Positions 1 to 7,700 of a DNA stretch of 59,995 nucleotides are shown in pieces. The notes below the pieces were generated by a model. It was not told the origin of the DNA. It saw only the letters and a program-made list of their open reading frames with translations, and made no database searches. The position numbers were made by a program, and so were the translations under genes. The stretch comes from an uncultured Bacteroides sp. (lineage in GTDB: Bacteria > Bacteroidota > Bacteroidia > Bacteroidales > Bacteroidaceae), in the NCBI GenBank assembly GCA_949288715.1, contig CASELH010000009.1, positions 1 through 59,995 of the forward strand, read 5' to 3'. Positions within the stretch are counted from its first letter, which is position 1, and the number at the start of each line of letters is the position of its first letter.

Positions 1-1
1 G

Positions 2-70
2 GAGGAAAACAATTTCATCGTGTGGGGCGTACTGACTTACAACATCAAACGGCAATATCGGAGGAAATGA
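2..70 (+). CDS. umuD: UmuD-like SOS protease, C-terminal fragment (runs off window)
   Basis: Only the last 22 codons are in the window, ending in a TGA at 68-70. The peptide contains FIVWGVLTYNIK, which matches the C-terminal strand of UmuD/LexA-type S24 peptidases. The next gene is umuC, whose ATG begins 3 bases after this stop, the usual umuDC order. UmuD is self-cleaved on RecA filaments and then joins UmuC as DNA polymerase V. The catalytic Ser and Lys lie outside the window, so activity cannot be judged. Confidence 0.8.
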   Translation, partial: EENNFIVWGVLTYNIKRQYRRK

Positions 71-73
71 GCC

Positions 74-1345
74 ATGTTCGGTCTGGTGGATTGCAACAAC
101 TTCTATTGTTCGTGCGAACGGGTGTTCAATCCGGGATTGCGCTCACAGCCCGTGGTGGTGCTGTCGAACAATGACGGCTGCATCATTGCCCGCAGCAACG
201 AGGCAAAGGCGTTGGGTATAGAAATGGGTACGCCGTTTTACCAGGCCAAAGAATTGCTGGAGCGTGAAAAGGTTGCCGTGTTCAGTTCCAATTACACACT
301 TTACGGTGACATGAGCCGCAGGGTAATGATGCTGCTCTCGGAGTTCACGCCCGAATTGATGCAATACTCCATTGATGAAGCTTTCATCGACCTTACCGGC
401 ATGGGCAGTGGAGAAGCATTGCGTGAGTATGGTAAACGCATCGTGCGTACCATTGGCAAGGGTACAGGCATCCCGGTGACGCTTGGCATTGCTCCGACCA
501 AGACTTTGGCTAAAGTGGCAAGCAGATATGGAAAGAAATACAAAGGCTATGAGGGTGTCTGCCTGATTGATACCGAAGAAAAGCGCATCAAGGCGTTGCA
601 AGGTTTCGACATCGCCGATGTGTGGGGCGTAGGCAGACGCTCGGCAAAGAAATTGGAATACTACGGTGTTAAGACGGCATGGGATTTTACGCAGTGGAGT
701 GAAAGCTGGGTAAGACGGTTGCTTACCGTGACAGGTGTAAGGACATGGAAGGAACTCCGTGGCGAAAGTTGCATAGACATCAGCGAACTGCCCGAAAAGC
801 AAAGCATCTGTACCAGCCGCAGTTTTCCGGACAACGGCTTGTCGGAGTTGGAGGTGGTGGAAGAAGCGGTGGCCAATTTTGCCGCTTCATGCGTCCGCAA
901 GTTGCGTGGGCAAAAGAGCCGTTGCAGCCAACTGACCGTATTCGCTTACACCAGCCGTTTCCGCAACGATGTGCCAAGCCATACCATCAACCGCACCGTC
1001 ACATTGCCCATGCCCACCAACGACCAGTTGGAGTTGGTAGAGGCTGCCGTCCAAGCACTCCGTTCTGAATGGCGTGAGAATGGAAGATACCACTACAAGA
1101 AAGCCGGTGTCATCGTGTGGAACATCAGTTCAGACACTGCCGTCCAAACCGTTCTCTTCGACTCCATAGACCGTGCCAAACAAGCCCGTCTTTCAGCGGC
1201 TATTGATGCCATCAACCGACGGAACGGTTTCAATACCGTAAAAGTGGCAGTCCAAGGCACGGACAAACGCTGGCACCTGAAATGTGAACACAAGTCAGCC
1301 CAATATTCCACAAACCTCAGCGAAGTCATCAAGGTCAAAGTCTGA
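74..1345 (+). CDS. umuC: DNA polymerase V catalytic subunit UmuC (Y-family)
   Basis: A 423-residue Y-family translesion polymerase of normal length. The catalytic acidic residues are visible: D6 in GLVDCNNF, and D101-E102 in YSIDEAFIDL. The little-finger and UmuC C-terminal domains follow to the end. The gene is coupled to umuD (3-base gap) and has a GGAGG-like ribosome site inside the end of umuD. UmuDC copies in Bacteroidales are often carried on conjugative elements. The truncated recombinase and repeat block just downstream agree with an accessory location here. No frameshift or missing catalytic residue is seen. Confidence 0.95.
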   Translation: MFGLVDCNNFYCSCERVFNPGLRSQPVVVLSNNDGCIIARSNEAKALGIEMGTPFYQAKELLEREKVAVFSSNYTLYGDMSRRVMMLLSEFTPELMQYSIDEAFIDLTGMGSGEALREYGKRIVRTIGKGTGIPVTLGIAPTKTLAKVASRYGKKYKGYEGVCLIDTEEKRIKALQGFDIADVWGVGRRSAKKLEYYGVKTAWDFTQWSESWVRRLLTVTGVRTWKELRGESCIDISELPEKQSICTSRSFPDNGLSELEVVEEAVANFAASCVRKLRGQKSRCSQLTVFAYTSRFRNDVPSHTINRTVTLPMPTNDQLELVEAAVQALRSEWRENGRYHYKKAGVIVWNISSDTAVQTVLFDSIDRAKQARLSAAIDAINRRNGFNTVKVAVQGTDKRWHLKCEHKSAQYSTNLSEVIKVKV

Positions 1346-1354
1346 ACAGTATTC

Positions 1355-1733
1355 TTTTGCCTTCCAAAAAAGAAAGGCTGGTGCAACTGGCAAAGTGGTT
1401 TACTCCATTCCTTGTACTATATATACAAGACTTCGATTAAACCTATTCTTTCAAACCTATCCATAAGGAGCAATGCCATACCAACAGGTTTAACTCAGTC
1501 CTTGTACTATATATACAAGATTCCATTAAACCTAATTTCTAAAACTGCTATTCATTGCAGAAAAATGCAGCAAGAGGTTTACTCCGTTCCTTGTAGTATA
1601 TATACAAGAATACTCTAAACTTACTTTTTAAACTCCAGCTTGCGTAATCAAGTATGGGTAGAGCATTCTGGCAAATCAGCCAACAAGGTATCCACCGACA
1701 ACGGCTATAACTTTTTTCTTTTGGAAGGCAAAA
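1355..1733. repeat. 15-base perfect inverted repeat boxing a palindrome block
   Basis: TTTTGCCTTCCAAAA at 1355-1369 is repeated as its exact reverse complement TTTTGGAAGGCAAAA at 1719-1733. The 349 bases between hold three nested palindromes and no credible gene. The left copy starts 10 bases after the umuC stop. It could be the pair of ends of a small element, an invertible segment, or a long-range terminator stem. The sequence alone does not decide. Confidence 0.7.
1397..1621. repeat. Three regularly spaced nested palindromes (possible recombinase or regulator sites)
   Basis: Three units lie at 1397-1443, 1487-1532 and 1576-1621, with starts 90 and 89 bases apart. Each reads GGTTTA, 8 bases, CTTGTA, 7 bases, TACAAG, 7-8 bases, TAAACC (TAAACT in the third). 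The inner centre is CTATATA twice and GTATATA once. The 8-base spacers and the 43-44 bases between units are less conserved. Conserved arms, conserved centre and variable spacers suggest sites read by a protein or as DNA hairpins. The inner pair with a 7-base centre resembles a tyrosine-recombinase core site, which is inference. Confidence 0.75.
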
Positions 1734-1892
1734 AATCAAATTGAATCCACTACCTTTGTACACTTGACAGGTCGATTCTCTTGCTCTTAGTAAGACATTA
1801 TTTTCAATCAATATGTTACTTGTTTGTTATTGACATTTTTGTTATTCTTGTTATATTTTTGTTTTCCAATAGGTTATATTAGTGAATTTAAT
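1622..1892. other. AT-rich non-coding stretch beside the truncated recombinase
   Basis: No convincing gene is present. A Bacteroidetes -7 type box TACCTTTG at 1751-1758 points rightward, but no forward gene follows until 3155. It may be a promoter orphaned by the rearrangement that cut the recombinase gene. 1800-1890 is very AT-rich with repeated TTGTTAT-like words. Confidence 0.4.
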
Positions 1893-2717
1893 TCATACCC
1901 ATTTGTGCCTCGCCACATAGGTAGTGAGCGGAATGCTTAAGCCAATCTCCATCCCTATCAGTTTCAGCTTGTTGTTCACCAGGTGGATGGCATTCTTATA
2001 CTGCAGCCGGGCATCGGCACGCACATCCCTGATGATGGGCAAGAGGTAGGGCGTGTTGCTCGTGTCATACTTGTCGATGATTTTCTGCATCTGCTGCTCC
2101 CACTTGATGCACAGCTGCTGGTGGGTCTTATGCCTGCGGTAGACCAGCACCCCGTTCTGCAAATCCTTCTTCTTCAAGAAAGACATGTCGATGAAAGACA
2201 TGCCGCGCGTGTAGAAAGAAAACAAAAACAAGTCGCGCGCCCAGTCCATCACAGGCACCGCCGCCAGGTCCAGGTTGCGTATCTGGCGAATCACGCTTAA
2301 AGGCACCGCCCGCTTCAGCGTCTTGTCGATGCCCGTATACACCGACCTGAAAGGGTATTGCTGCAAAGTGATGCCCCGTTTCACGGCCACGTTGTAAGCC
2401 GAGCGGAGCGTGCGCATGTAGAACGACACCGTGTTCATGCACACCCCCTTCGCCTTCAAGAAGCCCTCGTACTCCTCCAGCAAGTTGGCATCGACATCGC
2501 CCCAAGGCACGTCGCCCTCGCCATGAAACAGCAAGAAGCTGTTGAGCGCAGACTGCAACTTCTCCGACGCCGACTGCCGGCCCACCTTGGCAAAGTGGTC
2601 AATCCGCCCGCGCACAAACGATAGATACCCGCCACCCTCAAGCAGATGGCACGACAGCGCCCCCTCCCCCGCACGGGCAGAGGCGGCGCGAAACTTTGTT
2701 TTACTGATAGTTGACAT
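1893..2717 (-). pseudogene. Tyrosine recombinase (integrase), 3'-truncated
   Basis: 274 residues of a Bacteroides-type phage integrase. The SAM-like DNA-binding domain covers about residues 30-115. The catalytic domain shows Arg171 (FYTRGMSF), the beta-hairpin Lys197 (RRHKTHQQ) and Arg270-His271 (YVARH). The protein ends four residues later as HKWV. Family members continue from RHSWA for roughly 40 more residues carrying a second conserved His and the nucleophilic Tyr, and these are absent. The break coincides with a switch to AT-rich DNA at about 1900, so a rearrangement or element insertion has replaced the 3' end. It is probably catalytically dead as read. Confidence 0.8.
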
Positions 2718-3154
2718 TTTACACTAAATAAATTATGTGAACAACATGGTCATGACAGGCCTTGACAAGCCTGCATGCAAAGGTAAACGATAAGCCAATG
2801 CGCCGGCACAGGTAATCATCCACTTGTCGGCATCTTTTACTTTTCGCCCTTCACCGTACCTGCTTCGTACCATAGTCGTACCAAAGTCGTACCAAGTTCG
2901 TTCCACTCCCCTCGCTATAGAAGCGAACAAGTATCGAATATGGAACGATTTTAATAAGCATTTTTTACTACCAAAAGCAGGCAGAACAAGGGGCAGACGC
3001 ACATCGCCCCGGCAAGCCTTGGGAAAGCAAATGGCAAGATGCCTCTAAAAAAACATTAACCGGCATCCCAACGAAACGGAAAAAGCACTATCTTTACCGA
3101 AATTAAAGGTTCTGCCTAAGAACTACGAGTATTCACCCTTAAAAACGAAACATT
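2718..3154. other. Intergenic region upstream of recombinase and of the 3155 operon
   Basis: 437 bases without a supported gene. It contains the 11-base tandem array at 2855-2909. At 3090-3097, TATCTTTA resembles the -7 promoter box and would serve the forward operon starting at 3155. A minus-strand open frame across 2733-3002 looks like chance coding through the repeats. Confidence 0.5.
2855..2909. repeat. Five tandem 11-base repeats (CGTACC core)
   Basis: CGTACC begins at 2855, 2866, 2877 and 2888, with a variant CGTTCC at 2899, so the period is exactly 11 bases. Unit form is about CGTACCAAAGT. Spacing of one helical turn would place each core on the same DNA face, as in cooperative protein-binding arrays. 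It lies about 140 bases upstream of the recombinase start. Confidence 0.75.
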
Positions 3155-3424
3155 ATGGCAAAGAGAAGAGAACTGAAGAAGAAAGTCAACTATATTGCAA
3201 GCGAGTTGTTTATGGAGTGCCTGGTAAACAAACTTTATGTGCCCGGCACGGACAAGGACAAGGCCGACCAGCTGATGGGCGAGATACTGACCATGCAGAA
3301 CGACTTTTTGAGCCGCATCAGCCACACGGAGCCCGGCAATGCCAAGGGCTTCTACAAGAAGCTGCAAGCCGACTTTGACGCTAAAGTGCAGGAAATAATC
3401 GAAGCCTTGGGCCAACTGGTGTAA
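3155..3424 (+). CDS. Small conserved hypothetical protein (89 aa)
   Basis: An 89-residue, Lys-rich, mostly helical soluble protein beginning MAKRRELKKKVNYIASELF. There is no signal peptide, membrane segment or motif that I can assign. It looks like an uncharacterised Bacteroidales family found upstream of acyltransferase genes. It is the first gene of a probable operon, with the acyltransferase starting 7 bases after its stop. Function unknown. Confidence 0.8.
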   Translation: MAKRRELKKKVNYIASELFMECLVNKLYVPGTDKDKADQLMGEILTMQNDFLSRISHTEPGNAKGFYKKLQADFDAKVQEIIEALGQLV

Positions 3425-3430
3425 AGAGGG

Positions 3431-3976
3431 ATGGGAAATGCTTTTTACCGCTTCGTCTACCACCGCTTGCTGGGGTGGAAGTCGCTGGTGACGGTGCCTT
3501 TTTATGACAAATGCGTGATATGCGCGGCGCCCCACACCTCCAACTGGGACCTTTTCTTCGGCAAACTGTTTTACAACTCCCTGGGGCGGAAGGTGAGCTT
3601 CATGATGAAGAAAGAGTGGTTTTTCTTCCCCCTGGGGCCGCTGTTCAAAGCCATGGGGGGCATCCCCGTAGACCGGAGCAAGAAGACCTCGCTGGTGGAG
3701 CAGATGGCCGAACGCTTTGCCCGAAGCAAGCAATTCCACTTGGCCATCACGCCTGAGGGCACCCGCAAGCCCAATGCCGACTGGAAGAAGGGCTTCTACT
3801 ACATTGCCCTCAAGGCACAGGTGCCCATCGTGCTCATCGGGGTGGACTATCCCTCGCGCCTCATTGCCGCCACCAGGGTGCTGATGCCCAGCGGAAACGT
3901 GGAGCAGGACTTGCATGAAATAAAGCAACACTTCTTGCAATTCCAAGGGAAAAAACCAAACTACTTTGCGATATGA
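3431..3976 (+). CDS. Lysophospholipid acyltransferase family protein (PlsC-like)
   Basis: 181 residues with the two diagnostic acyltransferase boxes: HTSNWD at 35-40 (H-X4-D catalytic pair H35 and D40) and PEGTR at 108-112 (acceptor phosphate binding). A hydrophobic stretch near 60-75 probably rests on the membrane. The length is typical of the short glycerol-phosphate acyltransferase-like group in Bacteroidetes, which also includes members acylating other lipids; the exact substrate is not evident. Its stop overlaps the next start as ATGA (3973-3976), implying translational coupling. Confidence 0.88.
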   Translation: MGNAFYRFVYHRLLGWKSLVTVPFYDKCVICAAPHTSNWDLFFGKLFYNSLGRKVSFMMKKEWFFFPLGPLFKAMGGIPVDRSKKTSLVEQMAERFARSKQFHLAITPEGTRKPNADWKKGFYYIALKAQVPIVLIGVDYPSRLIAATRVLMPSGNVEQDLHEIKQHFLQFQGKKPNYFAI

Positions 3977-4767
3977 GCGACACGTTGCGCATCACCCTGT
4001 TGCAGACGGACATTGTGTGGGAAGACAAAGCAGCCAACCTCTGTCGGGTGCAAAGACATCTGGAAGGCCTGTGCGGCAAGACGGACGTTGTGGTCTTGCC
4101 CGAAACCTTCGCCACGGGCTTCAGCATGCACCCCGAAACATTGGCCGAGCCTTGGCAAGGGGAAGTCATCACCTTCGCCAAACAATGGGCGGCGCGCTAC
4201 GGGGTGGCACTGGCAGGAAGCTTCATCGCCTATGCCGACGCCGCTGCCACGCGCTATGCCAACCGCGCCTTCTTCCTCACCCCCGAGGGCGAGGAGCACT
4301 ACTGCGACAAGCGACACTTGTTCCGCATGGGCGATGAAAACCTGCACTTCGCGGCAGGCGCTGCGCGCCCCGTCATCCACTACAAGGGGTGGAACATCTT
4401 GCTGCTCGTGTGCTACGACTTGCGCTTCCCCGTGTGGAGCCGCAATGTGGACAATGAGTACGACTTGCTGATATACGTGGCCAACTGGCCCGCATCGCGC
4501 CGCAAGGTGTGGGACGTGCTGCTACAGGCACGCGCCTTGGAGAACCTGAGCTATGTGTGCGGCGTCAACCGGACGGGTATGGACGGCAACCACATCGTGC
4601 ACAACGGGGGCAGCTGCCTGTACTCCTACAAGGGGGAAAGGCTGGCCTCCGTGCCCGACGGGCAAGAAGGGCATGCCACCGCCTGCCTCAGCCTCCCGGC
4701 CTTGCGGGATTTCCGTACAAAGTTTCCCGTCTGGAAGGATGCCGACCGCTTTCAATTATATGTATGA
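3973..4767 (+). CDS. Nitrilase-family amidohydrolase (YafV / omega-amidase-like)
   Basis: 264 residues, with the carbon-nitrogen hydrolase catalytic triad visible: E44 in VLPETFATGF, K113 in CDKRHLF, and C147 in LLLVCYDLRFP. The DLRFP and ASRR contexts resemble omega-amidase/YafV proteins that deaminate 2-oxoglutaramate-type metabolites in the cytoplasm. The start overlaps the acyltransferase stop. The next gene (A2M) begins 24 bases after this stop on the same strand. The amidase role is from family knowledge; the substrate is inferred. Confidence 0.88.
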   Translation: MSDTLRITLLQTDIVWEDKAANLCRVQRHLEGLCGKTDVVVLPETFATGFSMHPETLAEPWQGEVITFAKQWAARYGVALAGSFIAYADAAATRYANRAFFLTPEGEEHYCDKRHLFRMGDENLHFAAGAARPVIHYKGWNILLLVCYDLRFPVWSRNVDNEYDLLIYVANWPASRRKVWDVLLQARALENLSYVCGVNRTGMDGNHIVHNGGSCLYSYKGERLASVPDGQEGHATACLSLPALRDFRTKFPVWKDADRFQLYV

Positions 4768-4791
4768 CAAACCATTTAACCTATACGACTT

Positions 4792-7700
4792 ATGAAAAAA
4801 GAATGCCGCCTACACGCGTGCGGGAGCCTTCTTCTGAGCTGGATGCTCCTGGCCACGCTGCTTGCCTGCACGGGAAAGCAGCAGAAAGACATTGTGCCCT
4901 CCAACGAGTTCGCGCCTTACGTCAACGCCTACACGGGAGGCATCGTTTCGCAGCACTCTGCCATACGCATAGAGCTGGCGCAAGAGCAGCCCATGGTAGA
5001 GCTGAACCATGAATTGAAGCAGAACCCCTTCCGCTTCTCCCCCTCGCTGAAGGGGAAAGCCTATTGGACAGACAACCGCACACTGGAATTCGTCCCCGAG
5101 GAGGGCGAACTGAAACCGGGGCAATTCTATGAAGCCGCCTTCCGCCTGGGCGACTTCGTGCAGACAGACGAGCAGCTGGAGACTTTCCGGTTTTCCTTCC
5201 GCGTGCAAGAGAGCAGCTTTGCCATACAGACGGAAGCCCTCACCATTACCGCCCCCGACGAGGTAACGGTGCGGGGCACCCTCAGCTTCAGCGACGTGAC
5301 AGACAGTGACCGGGCCGGGCAGATAACGTTTACCGGGAGCGGGGCATCCTCCCCCCTTCCGGCCAAGGTGAGCGCCACTTCCATCCCCACGCAATACCAC
5401 TTCGAGATAGCCGGCATTCCCCGCCAAGACAACGACTATACATTGACACTCTCCGTAGATGCCTCTGCCGCAGGCTTCCCCCGGGAACAAGAAGCCGACA
5501 TCGACATTCCGGCCAAGGGCTCTTTCCGTTTCTTGTCGGCCCAACGCATCCGCCAGCCGGAAAATGGCGTAGAGGTAGTATTCTCCGAGCCGCTATCCCT
5601 CACGCAAGACTTGAAGGGGCTGATTGAGATACCCGAAGTCCGCTCATCGGCCATGCAGGTGAAGGACAACAAAGTATATCTCTATATAGATAACAACTAC
5701 CAAGGGAAGCTGACATTGAACGTGCACGAGGGCGTCAAAAGCAATCAAGACAAGCCGCTGGGCACCTCCCACTCCATAGCCTTGAGCGAGACCTACCTGA
5801 AGCCCCAAGTGGAGTTTCTGACGCAAGCCGCCATCTTGCCCGACTCCAAGCAGCTGGTAATCCCCTTCCGGGCAGTGAGCCTCTATGCCGTAGACATCAG
5901 CGTGATACGCATCTATGAAAGCAACATGCTGATGTTTATGCAGACCAACACGTTGTCTTCGTCCGACGAACTACGCCGCTCGGGGCGCCTGGTTTACCGC
6001 AGCACCTTGTGGATAGGACAAGACAACAGCAAGAATGTACACCGCTGGGAGAACTATTCGGTAGACTTGAGCGGACTTATCCGGCAAGAACCCGGAGCCC
6101 TGTACCGCGTCATACTCAGCTTCAAGCAAGAATATTCCGCCTATCCGTGCGGCGGGGCGGGCGATGCCGACATCCAGTTTGCCAAGCATTTGTCTCGGCA
6201 AGGCATGAAGACGGTGGGCGAAGGGAATCCCACCGATGAAGAGAAAGCCGAATGGGACCTGCCGTACAGCTACTTCTACTACAACGGCGGAGTAGAGACC
6301 GACTGGAGCCTCTACAAATGGGAGGAGCGCGACAATCCTTGCCACCCGTCATACTACATGAACACCAGCCGCATAGCCGCGTGCAATGTGTTTGCCTCCA
6401 ACGTGGGCATGATTGTGAAACGCAATTCGCTCAACAAGCTGTGGGTAGCGATCAACGACATACTCAGCACCAAGCCTGTGGCCGATGCCCTTGTCACGGT
6501 GTACAACTTCCAGCTTCAACCCATCGGCACCGCTAAGACGAATGCCGAAGGATTTGCGGAGATAACGCCGGAGGGCGTGCCCTTCCTGGCCACAGCCAAC
6601 GTAGGGGAAGAGAAAGCATACGTCCGCATAGCGGATGGCGAAGAGCAATCTACCAGCCGCTTCGATGTGGGGGGCAAAGACGTGCAGAAAGGCTTGAAAG
6701 GCTTTGTGTATGGCGAGCGGGGCGTATGGCGTCCGGGAGACACGCTGCACGTGTCCTTCATCTTGGAAGACAAGCAGAAACGCATACCCGACACACACCC
6801 TGTGTCGCTGGAACTTTATACTCCGAGAGGGCAATTTTATGCCAAATATATATCTACGCAAGGCATGGACGGTTTCCACACCTTCTCGGTGCCCACACGG
6901 CAAGACGACCCTACCGGCTTGTGGCACGCCTATGTAAAGGTGGGAGGCAGCACCTTCCACAAAAGCCTGCGCATAGAAACGGTAAAGCCGAACAGGCTGA
7001 AGATAAACTTGCAACTGCCCGAAAGCCCGTTGCAGGCATCGGCCGATGCTAAGATACCGGCGACCCTGACATCGGCTTGGCTGACGGGAGCCACTGCCTC
7101 CAACTTGGCGGCCAAGGTAGAGCTGTCTTTATCGAGGGTAAATACGCAATTCAAAGACTACGGGCAATACATCTTCAACAACCCGGCTTCCGACTTCGCC
7201 ACCATAAAGTCGGAGGTATTCAATAGCAAGCTGGACAACAACGGGAAAGCCGACTTCTTATTGAAGCTTCCCCAAGCCTCATCGGCTCCCGGCATGCTGA
7301 ATGCCACACTGACTACACGCGTCTTTGAGCCGGGAGGAGATGCCAGCATCCACATACAAAATGCCTCGTTCTCGCCTTTCAAGGCCTATGTGGGCATCCG
7401 GCTGAATCAACCGGAAGGCAAGTTCCTGGAAACCGATAAAGAACACACGTTCGACATCGTCACCCTCACGCCCGAAGGCAAACTCACCAACCGGCAGAAC
7501 TTGGAATATAAAATCTATAAAGTAGATTGGAACTGGTGGTGGGAAGACAAGGAAGAGACTTTCGGCACATACGTCAACAGCAGTACCATTACGCCGGTGA
7601 AGAGCGGGAACTTGCAGACCGAAGGCGGGAAAGCCCGCATTTCCTTCCAGGTAAATTATCCGGATTGGGGGCGTTACCTGGTTTATGTAAAAGACCGCGA

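Noticed and set aside
143-802. Long minus-strand open frame inside umuC
   Set aside because: It is the shadow of the UmuC coding sequence, whose catalytic motifs are on the plus strand.
1397-1621. CRISPR array (47-base repeats, about 43-base spacers)
   Set aside because: Only three units; the repeat spacers between conserved arms vary, which true CRISPR repeats do not; no cas gene nearby.
1397-1621. Integron attC sites
   Set aside because: Nested arms resemble the layout, but the required GTTRRRY/RYYYAAC core words are absent and no integron integrase or cassettes are seen.
2733-3002. Minus-strand 89-codon open frame
   Set aside because: It runs through the 11-base tandem array and the region upstream of the recombinase; no ribosome site or protein-like composition.
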